Positions 53,623-62,235 of a DNA stretch of 64,000 bases are shown in pieces. The notes below the pieces were generated by a model. It did not search any database. It was not told where the DNA came from and saw only the letters and a list, made by a program, of their open reading frames with translations. Position 1 is the stretch's first letter. Every line of letters begins with the position of its first letter. A program made the position numbers and the translations under genes. The DNA is from JBCCGL01 sp039029275 (GTDB taxonomy: Bacteria > Pseudomonadota > Gammaproteobacteria > JBCCGL01): the NCBI GenBank assembly GCA_039029275.1, contig JBCCGL010000013.1, positions 62,001-126,000 of the forward strand. The letters are read 5' to 3'.

Positions 53623-54873
53623 TTAAAGATCGCGCAGGGCAGCAACTGGGTTCAGGCGTGATGCGACGAGCGCCGGATGCAGGCCAAAGATGATTCCGGC
53701 ACTCAATGCAAGCAGTGGTCCGAGTATGAGCGACTCGATCGCAAATGCCACAGGCCACCCCACCAGCCACTGTACCAGTAGCGCGACAAATACCCCCAGC
53801 AATATTCCGCAAACACTGCCCGCGAGACACAGCAAAACGGCGTGACACAAATAGAGCGTTACAATACGCAGTCGTGTTGCACCAACCGCCATTCGCAGAC
53901 CGATTTCGCGGGTCTGCTCTGACACATTGGCGAGCATGATGTTCATCACTCCAATGCCACCGACCAGAAGCGACAGCCCCGCGATCGATCCCATAATTAG
54001 CTGAAACAGTGTCTGGGTTTGTCGCGCCTCCTGCAAAAGCGTGAGCGGCACGACAATTCGGTAGTCCTGAACACCCCTATGTCGTCGGTTCAAGTGCCCT
54101 CGAAGACTCTCCGCTGCGGCAAAGACGTCGGACTCATCTCGAACAGATTGCACCCGCGCGACGATACCATCAATTTTTTGGGTTTCTTCCGCCATATCGC
54201 TGAGCGCAAAACTCGACCAGGGCATCACAACAATTTCGTCGAAATTCAAGGACGCAATGCCTGTACCCTCCGTGAGCAGAGCCCCTTTGGGGTGTAACAC
54301 ACCCACTATTTGACAATTCATTGTCGAGATAGTGGCGATGTCCCCCACTGTGAGTTGAAGCCTTGCCGCAATCGTTGAGCCAATCACGCAACGTTTTGCC
54401 GATGTGCGTAAATCAGACTCGCGCAGTGAGCGACCACGCACAATCGTCAGGCGCTCATTGCTGAACCACGACGGGGATGATCCGATGATCGTTGCTGAAG
54501 CGGTTTTGGACTGCGCCGAAACCCTGACCTGATTGCGAACCCAGTATGGCGCGATAGTCACACGAGCGTTGTTGGCGTTGCTCAAAAACTCAGCGTCCTC
54601 GATGCTCAGGCCTTGAGATAGATTCAGTTCGGAGGCAGCGCGCGTTCCCGTCTTCGAAGTTTGCGAATCGATGCGGATGGTGTCGGTTCCGAGGCTGGCA
54701 ATTTTTTGTTGAATCTCTCGATTAGCGCCTTCGCTTATTGAAAGCATGGCCACCAATGCCAGCACACCAATACCAACACCCAATGCGCTTAGAGTTGAGC
54801 GGAAACGCCGCACCCGCAGTCCTTTGGATGCGATACGCATATCCAACAATACTGTGCGTAAATCAATTCGCAT
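53623..54873 (-). CDS. MacB-type ABC transporter permease
   Basis: A 416-residue FtsX/MacB-like permease from the ATG at 54873. One N-terminal helix (LSALGVGIGVLALVAMLSI), a large periplasmic MacB-PCD domain, then three C-terminal helices with GGIGVMNIMLANVSEQTREIGLRMAVGATR, the coupling motif of the family. Such permeases do not translocate across the inner membrane but use ATP to drive a periplasmic adaptor and TolC. It overlaps the ATPase gene by 11 bases and is last in the fecR-like/tolC/hlyD/ABC cassette. Confidence 0.93.
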   Translation of the reverse strand: MRIDLRTVLLDMRIASKGLRVRRFRSTLSALGVGIGVLALVAMLSISEGANREIQQKIASLGTDTIRIDSQTSKTGTRAASELNLSQGLSIEDAEFLSNANNARVTIAPYWVRNQVRVSAQSKTASATIIGSSPSWFSNERLTIVRGRSLRESDLRTSAKRCVIGSTIAARLQLTVGDIATISTMNCQIVGVLHPKGALLTEGTGIASLNFDEIVVMPWSSFALSDMAEETQKIDGIVARVQSVRDESDVFAAAESLRGHLNRRHRGVQDYRIVVPLTLLQEARQTQTLFQLIMGSIAGLSLLVGGIGVMNIMLANVSEQTREIGLRMAVGATRLRIVTLYLCHAVLLCLAGSVCGILLGVFVALLVQWLVGWPVAFAIESLILGPLLALSAGIIFGLHPALVASRLNPVAALRDL

Positions 54874-55540
54874 CGCGGTCGAATTTGTCGAGACTGATAC
54901 TGCGCGTGGCGTATGACATGGCGACGCGATCATGCGTCGCCATTACCACGACCTTGCCGCTACCCGCCTGATCTTTTAGTAACTCAAGTAGACGATGAGA
55001 ATTGTCAGCATCGAGCGAGCCAGTAGGTTCATCGGCAAAGATCACGTCAGGCTGTCTGATCAATGCACGTGCAAAAACGACCCTTTGTAATTCACCCCCG
55101 GAAAGAGTCGCCGGATAGTGGTCCATTGCGTCAATCAATCCAACGTAGTCCAATAATTCCAGTGCTCGGGTTTTGGCGTCCTTAGGTTTGATTTCGTTAC
55201 CGTAAAGCGTGGGTAAAAGGACATTTTCCAATACTGACTGGTGCGGAATGAGGTGAGGAGTCTGAAAAACAAATCCGTATTGCTCATTGCGAATAGCGGC
55301 AAGGTCATCATCAGAACACGAAGACAGGTGTGTCCCGTTTAATATGACGTCGCCGGTCGACGGGGTGTCCAAGGTGCTCAGAATATTGAGCAAGGTGGAC
55401 TTGCCAGACCCGGAAGGACCGGTCAGCAGGAATAAATCCCCCGCATCGATACACAGAGATACTTCCGGCACTGCGAGTACGTCTTGCCGATAGGTGGAAA
55501 AGCGACGGCTGATTTTTTTAGCTTCAATTACACGATTCAA
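54863..55540 (-). CDS. ABC transporter ATPase (MacB/LolD type)
   Basis: A 225-residue ATPase: Walker A LTGPSGSGKSTLLNIL, Q-loop FVFQTPHLIPHQSV, signature LSGGELQRVVFARAL, Walker B VIFADEPTGSLD and switch His in MATHD. It resembles LolD/MacB-N. It starts at TTG 55540 overlapping the adaptor stop (TTGA). It powers the permease downstream. Confidence 0.95.
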   Translation of the reverse strand: MNRVIEAKKISRRFSTYRQDVLAVPEVSLCIDAGDLFLLTGPSGSGKSTLLNILSTLDTPSTGDVILNGTHLSSCSDDDLAAIRNEQYGFVFQTPHLIPHQSVLENVLLPTLYGNEIKPKDAKTRALELLDYVGLIDAMDHYPATLSGGELQRVVFARALIRQPDVIFADEPTGSLDADNSHRLLELLKDQAGSGKVVVMATHDRVAMSYATRSISLDKFDRDAN

Positions 55541-56979
55541 GGCGGATTAACCCGAATGCGATCACCCGCTTTAATCCCTGAAACAACCTCAATCCATTCG
55601 GAGCCAACCTCACCAATCGCCACGGGCCGCCAGTTGTCGGACTGGCCGTCAGTGAGAAAAACGCCGCTCCGCCCTTCTCGATAATGAAGAGACTCAACCG
55701 GAATCGCGAGCACATCTTTTAATGTTCGCACCAATATCTCTACGCTCGCAGACATTCCCATGTGGACATCGGCGGCAAGTTCTGAAAAGCGGACGCGCCC
55801 GCTGAATCGACGAACGGTGCTTCCCGGATTCTCGCTTTCGGCGACAGATCCTATGCCGGTCAATACACCGTCGTAGGTCTTCCCGGGAAACGCATCGAGT
55901 GAGATTTTTGCTGCAGCACCGCTGCTAACCTGAGCGACGTCAATTTCCCGCACCTGGATTTCAACGATCAATTCACTTGTATCCGGTATCGCCATAAATG
56001 CCTGTCGAAACCAGATAGCATCACCCAACTGTGGTTTTTGCTTTTGTCTTTCACGCGGCAAATCCAGATACAAAAGAACACCGTCGATTGGCGCTCGGAC
56101 GTCACAGTTTTCGACATCATCGCGAGCTTTCTCAACAACGCTGCCGGCGATTTGCAAATCGTATCGCCGCTTGGCGAGCTCGGTCTCGCGTTGTTTCAGC
56201 TCAAGCGTTGTTGTACGAACAACTCTGGCCTTTTCGCTATCAGCTTCATCCAAAACCAATTCTGCTTCGCGCAGCAATCGCGGCATTTCAAACTGATTAA
56301 AATTATCGAGGTCTGCCTTCGCAATAGAAAGCGCTTCACTGGTTCGTTTAACCGTATCGGCTATTTTGTCGTGCTCCCTTTGACTGACATGACCTGTCGC
56401 CAGCAGTTCGTCGTAGTCCCCTTTTTCCGCAACAGCGATCACGTGCTGTCGCTGCACTTGTTCGATCGCAAGCTCAAGCTTCTTGCGTGTCAACTGGCCC
56501 GTGCCATTGCGAATATCGTCTGCTTTGATCCGCGCGATTTCGATTTTTCGTGCGACCGCTTCGAGTCGAGCCTGGTTTTCTTCTTGTTGAAGTTCCAGCG
56601 CTTGTTTTGCATTTTCGAGTTTTGCCTGCGCGTCAACGTAAACCTGCTGTGCGACCTCAAGCTTATCGGTAAACGGTTTGCTATCGAACTGGGCAACGAG
56701 ATTGCCCTTTTTGTAGAGTTGGCCTTCTTCGGCTAACCACACCAATTTGGCCTGGTTGCTTGGAATTTCCGACCTGATCTTAACGACCTTTGCGGGCGCA
56801 ACGTATCCGCGTTCGCGCACAACTTGATCAAAACTGACCCGGTCGATCTGATGAATCTTTGAGCGAACGGTTTCTTCCCACGGTCGCGTCCATAGAAAAG
56901 ACACCGACACTGATAAGACCAGTATCACGACCAGGCCAATAACAAGCGGCGACAATCGCCCGCTGTGTGAACTAGCCAT
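55537..56979 (-). CDS. HlyD-family periplasmic adaptor
   Basis: A 480-residue adaptor from ATG 56979. One N-terminal helix (LVIGLVVILVLSVSVSFLW), a lipoyl half domain, a long coiled coil (about 100-260; heptad-rich with KLENAKQALELQQEENQARL), the second half (VRAPIDGVLLYLDLPRE), and barrel domains with a C-terminal GIKAGDRIRVNPP end. Longer than MacA mainly through the coiled coil, which should reach the TolC partner encoded just upstream with an eight-base overlap. Confidence 0.92.
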   Translation of the reverse strand: MASSHSGRLSPLVIGLVVILVLSVSVSFLWTRPWEETVRSKIHQIDRVSFDQVVRERGYVAPAKVVKIRSEIPSNQAKLVWLAEEGQLYKKGNLVAQFDSKPFTDKLEVAQQVYVDAQAKLENAKQALELQQEENQARLEAVARKIEIARIKADDIRNGTGQLTRKKLELAIEQVQRQHVIAVAEKGDYDELLATGHVSQREHDKIADTVKRTSEALSIAKADLDNFNQFEMPRLLREAELVLDEADSEKARVVRTTTLELKQRETELAKRRYDLQIAGSVVEKARDDVENCDVRAPIDGVLLYLDLPRERQKQKPQLGDAIWFRQAFMAIPDTSELIVEIQVREIDVAQVSSGAAAKISLDAFPGKTYDGVLTGIGSVAESENPGSTVRRFSGRVRFSELAADVHMGMSASVEILVRTLKDVLAIPVESLHYREGRSGVFLTDGQSDNWRPVAIGEVGSEWIEVVSGIKAGDRIRVNPP

Positions 56980-58396
56980 CTGACTCACCTTCGTGCAACG
57001 GCACAAATAATGATTGCATCCACTCCGGCGTTAACAGCCCCAAACTTAATCCGAGCTTTGTCACCGCTAAATTGTAATTGACCAGGGAGCGAAATTGATC
57101 GACCTCCGCATCAGTCAATGCCGATTCGGCATCCAGAACCTCCAGGTTACTCGATGCTCCCTTATTGTAGAGGTACTCCGACAAATCGAGCGCCAGCTCA
57201 GCCTGACGTGACGCCGCGACCGCAGAGATGTATCTCGTATTTTGTATATCAACTTCGTCGAACGCATCGCGGACATCGCGAAACACATGGCGCTTTAGGG
57301 CCTCGCCTTCGCGAATTCGACGCGAATATGCAAGGCGCTGACGGGCGAGCGCATTTTTCTCCTCATCCTGACTAAACGTTGTGCGCACGTCGACATTCAA
57401 GCTCCAGTTAGTTTCATCCAAATTACTGGACGTATCGTAGTCATCACCAAAACCCTCTTGTTCCACCAGCAGGCTGACATTTACATCAGGATCGATGTCG
57501 CTTTTGGCGCGGTATACAGATAGCTTGTTGCGTTCAACTTCGAGCAAATGCTGTTGCCAATCGAAACGACTCTCCAGCACTGAATCCTGCCAGTCCACAG
57601 GGACAAGCGCGGTCATCACGTCAATCGTCTGCGAAGGTTTATAGCGGTCAGCCTGCGGCAGGGCGAGAAGTTCATGAAACAGTTCCATTTCCCGCCGCAA
57701 CACGCGACGTCGGTCCGCTACCGCGCGTTGCGCCTGTAAGTTCGCCAGCTCGGCGCGATAGACATCGGATTTGGACACCAGGCCGACGCGATGTCGTGAC
57801 GATGCAGCGTCCAGATGACCCGCGCTGCGCTGCGCTCCCGATAGGCTTTTGGTCAGCAGCAGGTCAGCCAGGCTCACCGCGTAGTATCGGCGAGTTGCCT
57901 CCAGTAAAAGATTTTGACCGCGACTCTGGGCGCGAATCGATTGGATCTGATAATCGAGTTCCGCGAGCGTCAGCGTGTGGCGATTGTACTTTCGCCCCCA
58001 GCGACGAAAAAGTCCCTGAGTAACACGCACGAACACTTTTGAGTTGTAAGGGTTATTAATCGTTATGTTGTCAGAGGTTAATTTACTGGACTGAACTCCA
58101 ATTGCGAGTGTTGTACCAAACTCATTCGTACGCCGCGACTCCAGTCCGATTGACTGATTTCCGATGCCGTCACCCAAACTCACATTGGCCAGAGGCACGA
58201 TTTTCGAATTGAAAGCCAGCCCAGCGAGATCTATCGATAACTGACTGGCATAGAGATCGTCGGCAATATCGCGCGCATCGTCACTTTGTTCAAGCACTTT
58301 ACTTATGTAAGCGCTCAAGGAGATTTGTTCCGCCGTCTCCGCAGATGAGGCAAAAGAACAAATCAAAAATAAAACTATGGGCGTTACCGGTTTCAC
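56972..58396 (-). CDS. TolC-family outer-membrane channel
   Basis: A 474-residue outer membrane efflux protein with a signal peptide (PIVLFLICSFASSAETA) and two copies of the helix/strand repeat; QLSIDLAGLAFNSKIVP and the C-terminal YLYNKGASSNLEVLDAESAL are typical. The start is GTG at 58396, with no visible Shine-Dalgarno because the bases just upstream are a T run belonging to a terminator-like hairpin. Partner of the adaptor and ABC genes downstream. Confidence 0.9.
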   Translation of the reverse strand: MKPVTPIVLFLICSFASSAETAEQISLSAYISKVLEQSDDARDIADDLYASQLSIDLAGLAFNSKIVPLANVSLGDGIGNQSIGLESRRTNEFGTTLAIGVQSSKLTSDNITINNPYNSKVFVRVTQGLFRRWGRKYNRHTLTLAELDYQIQSIRAQSRGQNLLLEATRRYYAVSLADLLLTKSLSGAQRSAGHLDAASSRHRVGLVSKSDVYRAELANLQAQRAVADRRRVLRREMELFHELLALPQADRYKPSQTIDVMTALVPVDWQDSVLESRFDWQQHLLEVERNKLSVYRAKSDIDPDVNVSLLVEQEGFGDDYDTSSNLDETNWSLNVDVRTTFSQDEEKNALARQRLAYSRRIREGEALKRHVFRDVRDAFDEVDIQNTRYISAVAASRQAELALDLSEYLYNKGASSNLEVLDAESALTDAEVDQFRSLVNYNLAVTKLGLSLGLLTPEWMQSLFVPLHEGESDG

Positions 58397-58402
58397 AAAC
58401 AG

Positions 58403-58440
58403 AAAAAAAACGCTGACAAAATGTCATCCTGCCAGCGTTT
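58403..58440 (-). terminator. Terminator-like hairpin directly before the tolC start
   Basis: On the minus strand AACGCTG and CAGCGTT pair across a loop that itself contains TGACA/TGTCA, followed by eight T residues. It lies 82 bases past the fecR-like stop, and only 6 bases before the GTG of the tolC-like gene. It could end the fecR-like transcript or act as an attenuator for the transporter genes. Confidence 0.7.
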
Positions 58441-58522
58441 TGCTAAAAGTCTAGTTGAACCCGGACTCAGGTAGTTGAAACACGTTTAGAGTCTCGGCAT
58501 TGTTATTCAGAGATATCGAAAT

Positions 58523-60124
58523 CTAAATAGGACACTCCACGGTGAACAACCAGAAGGTACCGGTTTGATCCGGGAATTCGCAGTTCGGCGTTATCTCCAC
58601 TCGAACGCTGCTTGAACTACCAGAAAATGTCACCGTGTCGGTGAAGATCTGGTCGCCAATACAGCCAGAGTCAGAGACTATCCTGTTTTCATAAAACACC
58701 TGCATTTGATCTTTGACGCTCGCGGCATCGAAGGTGACGTTAAACGTTCCGGAGGTTTGGCCCAGATCAACAATATGAGTCTCCGGGTCGTCTCCACCTG
58801 ATGTAGTCGAGTCGTTGCATTGCTGCGTCGCTCCATCATCGCCGCCGCTTCCACCATCATCGTCGTCATCGGATCGGCTGCTACCGCTGGCTCCTCCGGC
58901 AACGGCCAGTGTTCCCGCCCCGATTCCTATAATGCCGGCTGTTCCCAAGCCGCCTGCGGCTGCTACTGCGACCGTCCCGGTTGTCGCGGAGGCACCTATT
59001 GGGGCCGGCGACTTCGATATTGATATGTCGCCCCCGTCAAATCCGTTGACTTGTTGTGGAAGCTGACCTTCGGCGCTCACAGCTACTCGACCGGAACTCG
59101 CGGCGTCAGCCAGAATTACGCCGCCCAGTATCGCCGCTGCAAACCCTTCGAGTCGTTCGAAGTCCGAAACTGACTGCGAACTCAGTTGGGTCTGACGCAA
59201 TTTATCACCGTCGACGAATACTTCGTTTCCTTCCTCGAGATCAAAAAAGCGCTTCGATTCGGTTGTCCCGTCGGTTTCAAGTTGAAATGTTTGCGAGCCA
59301 GATTCGCCAAACGCCAATCGACCTTCTTTCAAAGCATAACCCTGTCGTTCGCCCTCATAAGAAATGAACTTTGTGCCGCGGATACCGACCGTAGTGGTCA
59401 GGTTTTCCACGAATCGTGGTTCGCTGGATACACCAAACACCTTTTTAAATGCGAAAAACGCCTTGCCTGCGATGTGAGTGAAAAATCCAGGTTTTCGAAC
59501 TTTGAGGCGTGAATTGTTATCGAGCACAGTGACAGGGTCGTTATCGAAATCAACTGCGACCATCCCATTCGTCCCGGTCTCGATTGTCTCCGACTCGAGA
59601 ACCACAAAGCCTGCTTCCTGTAGCGAGCGCTTACTCCCATCAGCCGCGACGACTGTAATATCGCCCTCTAAACGCACCACGCGCCCGTGATATCCGTCTA
59701 CATCGCGATATTCGATTCGTTGAAGCGTTCCAGAACTCTCTGCTGCCCCATCGGAGTCGTCAACTTCGACGGTGAAGTTCTGCGACTTGATAATGTCATC
59801 AGCAGAGTTTTTTACGAGTATGAAGTACTCGATTGAGCCAACCCCCGCACTCGGTGCCGGCAGAACAGAGGCAAAATTCTCGCCGTCTTCGCTCGACATA
59901 CTCACGTAATAAAACTGACTGTCCTCGCTCGACTTAAAGTATGTCCTGACGGTTTCAAGGTCGTGCTCGCTGTCTTCGACAACAGCAGTCATGGAAATTC
60001 GTTCGCCGGATGAAGCCGATTCAATCGGATCGTGGGCGATCTCAATTTCGGCCCAGCTGAGCGAAGTTAAGCCGCAAAACAATCCAACCGCGGCGATCAA
60101 TCTAAATACTTTGTGGTTAATCAT
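58523..60124 (-). CDS. Secreted FecR-domain protein
   Basis: A 533-residue exported protein from ATG 60124. Signal peptide MINHKVFRLIAAVGLFCGLTSLSWA; an N-terminal beta domain of the Ig-like type (HDPIESASSGERISMTAVV to EYFILVKNSADD, about 28-120); a FecR domain (about 145-265: GRVVRLEGDITVV, TNGMVAVDFDND, TTTVGIRGTKF); a Gly/Ala hydrophobic stretch (about 383-413); an Asp/Gly linker (DDDDDGGSGGDDG); and a C-terminal beta domain with two paired-looking cysteines. It lacks the anti-sigma and membrane parts of true FecR. Its first place in a TolC/HlyD/ABC cassette suggests a cell-surface or periplasmic partner or cargo; function unknown. Confidence 0.85.
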   Translation of the reverse strand: MINHKVFRLIAAVGLFCGLTSLSWAEIEIAHDPIESASSGERISMTAVVEDSEHDLETVRTYFKSSEDSQFYYVSMSSEDGENFASVLPAPSAGVGSIEYFILVKNSADDIIKSQNFTVEVDDSDGAAESSGTLQRIEYRDVDGYHGRVVRLEGDITVVAADGSKRSLQEAGFVVLESETIETGTNGMVAVDFDNDPVTVLDNNSRLKVRKPGFFTHIAGKAFFAFKKVFGVSSEPRFVENLTTTVGIRGTKFISYEGERQGYALKEGRLAFGESGSQTFQLETDGTTESKRFFDLEEGNEVFVDGDKLRQTQLSSQSVSDFERLEGFAAAILGGVILADAASSGRVAVSAEGQLPQQVNGFDGGDISISKSPAPIGASATTGTVAVAAAGGLGTAGIIGIGAGTLAVAGGASGSSRSDDDDDGGSGGDDGATQQCNDSTTSGGDDPETHIVDLGQTSGTFNVTFDAASVKDQMQVFYENRIVSDSGCIGDQIFTDTVTFSGSSSSVRVEITPNCEFPDQTGTFWLFTVECPI

Positions 60125-60483
60125 TTTAGTTCCCGTCCTCGTTTCTTCTGAAATGTCGTGACTCACTTCAGGGGAGTGCTCTACGTCACTTTTGTCCTGA
60201 CGACCACAGATTACCGAAGCTGAAAACGGAAAAGAAGAATTTGTTCATGGTTCTGGAAGATCGATTCCAAGGAACCATAAAACGTGAAACAGACCTTAAC
60301 TTTTAACAATCTATTTTATTCAATAAGTTAAGTGTCACACATAACGTACGTTATGAGGTTCTTTCGGTAAAAGTGAATATTTACATCAGTTGGATATCGC
60401 CACCAGACAGGTAGCGATTGCGTCAAATTGAGCAGCTTCGGCTGGCGAATTCAATATCCGCCATCCGTTGAAGATTGCGGACT
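60125..60483. other. Long non-coding region with several inverted repeats upstream of the fecR-like gene
   Basis: This 359-base gap between mmsA and the fecR-like gene contains no credible reading frame. It holds an imperfect hairpin at 60247-60278 (ATGGTTC..TGGAA against TTCCA..GGAACCAT), an 8-base inverted repeat CTTAACTT/AAGTTAAG at 60295-60332 around an AT-rich core, and a perfect 16-base palindrome at 60340-60355. The AT-rich core may carry the fecR-like promoter. Nothing clear is seen between about 60360 and 60483. Confidence 0.6.
60340..60355. promoter_or_regulatory. Perfect 16-base palindrome, candidate operator
   Basis: CATAACGTACGTTATG reads identically on both strands. It lies 216 bases upstream of the fecR-like ATG, beside the AT-rich inverted repeat. 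The form is that of a dimeric regulator site; no matching regulator is identified nearby. Confidence 0.5.
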
Positions 60484-62019
60484 CTAGTGCTCGCCCCCTG
60501 CTTTAAAGTTAAACACGGCGCCGGATCTGATGCCGGAAGGCCAACGCGAGGTAACACTCTTCATGCGCGTGTAAAAACGCACGCCCTCGGGGCCGTGAAT
60601 GTGATGGTCACCAAACAGCGAGCGCTTCCAACCACCAAAGCTGTGGTATGCCAAGGGCACGGGAATCGGGACGTTTACGCCGACCATGCCGATTTGCACG
60701 CGATTCGTGTAGTCACGCGCGGCATCGCCGTCGCGTGTGAAGATCGCGGTGCCATTTCCGTATTCGTGATCATTCACCAGTTCTAGTGCTTCTTCGAATG
60801 ACCCGGCACGCACAATAGACAACACCGGCCCGAAAATCTCATCGGTGTAAATCGTCATTTCCGGCGTGACCTTGTCGAATATCGTACCACCGACGAAGTG
60901 ACCGTTTTCGTGGCCCTCGACGCTGACGTCGCGGCCGTCGAGAACCAGATCAGCGCCCTGCTCCACTCCCGAGTCAATGTACCCTTTGATACGGTCGCGC
61001 GCCTCGGGCGTAATCACCGGCCCCATCTCCACGCTTGAATCTGTATAAGGGCCAACTTTCAACGCCTCAACACGGGGTTTGAGTTTTTCAATCAGCGTGT
61101 CGGCGGCTTCATCACCCACGGTGACGACAACCGATATTGCCATGCACCGCTCGCCTGCAGAGCCGTAGGCTGCGCCGACTACTGCATCAGTTACCTGTTC
61201 CATATCCGCATCCGGCATAACGACCATGTGGTTTTTGGCACCGCAGAGCGCCTGCACGCGTTTGCCATGCGCGGTGCCGGTGCGATAGATGTACTCTCCG
61301 ATCGCGGTCGAGCCGACAAAACTGACGCCCTGAATTCGAGGATCACTGAGGATCGTGTCGACGGCTTCCTTGTCGCCGTTGATCACATTCAAGACGCCGT
61401 CGGGTGCTCCGGCTTCGGTGAACAACTCGGCGAGTCTCAGGCCAGTCGATGGATCGCGCTCTGAGGGTTTGAGCACAAAGGTGTTGCCACAAGCAATCGC
61501 GACGGGGAACATCCACAGGGGAATCATTGCGGGAAAGTTGAACGGGGTGATGCCCCCAACCACACCAAGCGCCTGTCGCATACTCCAGGTGTCAACACCC
61601 GTGGCGACTGTCTGGTTGTATTCACCCTTAAGCAGTTGTGGAATACCGCAAGCAAACTCAACAACCTCGAGACCACGCGTGATTTCGCCCTTGGCATCGT
61701 CCAGTGTTTTGCCGTGTTCGGAAGACAGAATCTCAGCTAATTCGTCCATGTGCGAGATGATTTTTTCACGAAACGCAAACATCAGCTGGGCGCGCTTGCC
61801 CACCGGCGTCGCGCTCCATTTAGGGAATGCAGCGTGAGCACTTGCGATCGCTGACTCCACTTCGGCAACAGAGGCGAGCGGCACTTGCCCGCTGACATCA
61901 CCCGTAGCAGGGTTGTAAATTGAACCGTAGCGGCCACTCGAACCGCCGACCATCGCTCCGCCAATGTAGTGTTTGAGCTCTTTCGTGTCACCGCTCACTT
62001 GATCGCTTGCTGTCGCCAT
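60484..62019 (-). CDS. mmsA: CoA-acylating methylmalonate-semialdehyde dehydrogenase
   Basis: A 511-residue aldehyde dehydrogenase that converts methylmalonate or malonate semialdehyde to propionyl- or acetyl-CoA in valine (and related) breakdown. GVVGGITPFNFPAMIPLWMFP, FVLKPSERDPSTG, VSFVGSTAIGEYIY and the catalytic cysteine in GSAGERCMAIS (about 291) are typical of MmsA. The fit to the family's start (HYIGG motif) is good. Divergent from a MocR regulator gene; a promoter with TATAAT lies just upstream. Confidence 0.95.
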   Translation of the reverse strand: MATASDQVSGDTKELKHYIGGAMVGGSSGRYGSIYNPATGDVSGQVPLASVAEVESAIASAHAAFPKWSATPVGKRAQLMFAFREKIISHMDELAEILSSEHGKTLDDAKGEITRGLEVVEFACGIPQLLKGEYNQTVATGVDTWSMRQALGVVGGITPFNFPAMIPLWMFPVAIACGNTFVLKPSERDPSTGLRLAELFTEAGAPDGVLNVINGDKEAVDTILSDPRIQGVSFVGSTAIGEYIYRTGTAHGKRVQALCGAKNHMVVMPDADMEQVTDAVVGAAYGSAGERCMAISVVVTVGDEAADTLIEKLKPRVEALKVGPYTDSSVEMGPVITPEARDRIKGYIDSGVEQGADLVLDGRDVSVEGHENGHFVGGTIFDKVTPEMTIYTDEIFGPVLSIVRAGSFEEALELVNDHEYGNGTAIFTRDGDAARDYTNRVQIGMVGVNVPIPVPLAYHSFGGWKRSLFGDHHIHGPEGVRFYTRMKSVTSRWPSGIRSGAVFNFKAGGEH

Positions 62020-62045
62020 GACTGCCCTCTTTTATTTGATTTAAA

Positions 62046-62081
62046 CCGAGCCATTATATGCTCGGGCCAATTACCGACCAA
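62046..62081 (-). promoter_or_regulatory. mmsA: mmsA promoter with inverted repeat around the -10 box
   Basis: On the minus strand TTGGTC (62076-62081) and TATAAT (62053-62058) are separated by 17 bases. The -10 box lies within the loop of an inverted repeat CCGAGC (62046-62051)/GCTCGG (62060-62065), which may bind a regulator. The leader to the ATG would be about 27 bases. Confidence 0.6.
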
Positions 62082-62139
62082 AGCCGTTTTTCTGGAGGTC
62101 CTGCGAATAAATGCGCCGTAATTACGCGGTCTGGCGTCA

Positions 62140-62179
62140 TTGGCACCATCGAGGTTATTGGTTGGCACCATTGGTTATT
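62140..62179 (+). repeat. Tandem direct repeats in the mmsA-mocR gap
   Basis: TTGGCACCAT occurs at 62140-62149 and again at 62162-62171, 22 bases (two helical turns) apart, each followed by GGTTATT. MocR/GabR/PdxR regulators are known to bind such direct repeats, so this is a likely site for the adjacent regulator. GTGTAC is also repeated at 62183 and 62195, closer to the mocR start. Confidence 0.65.
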
Positions 62180-62235
62180 CCAGTGTACATTCTTGTGTAC
62201 CCAATCAATGCGCCACAAAACCATAACACCCGAAC

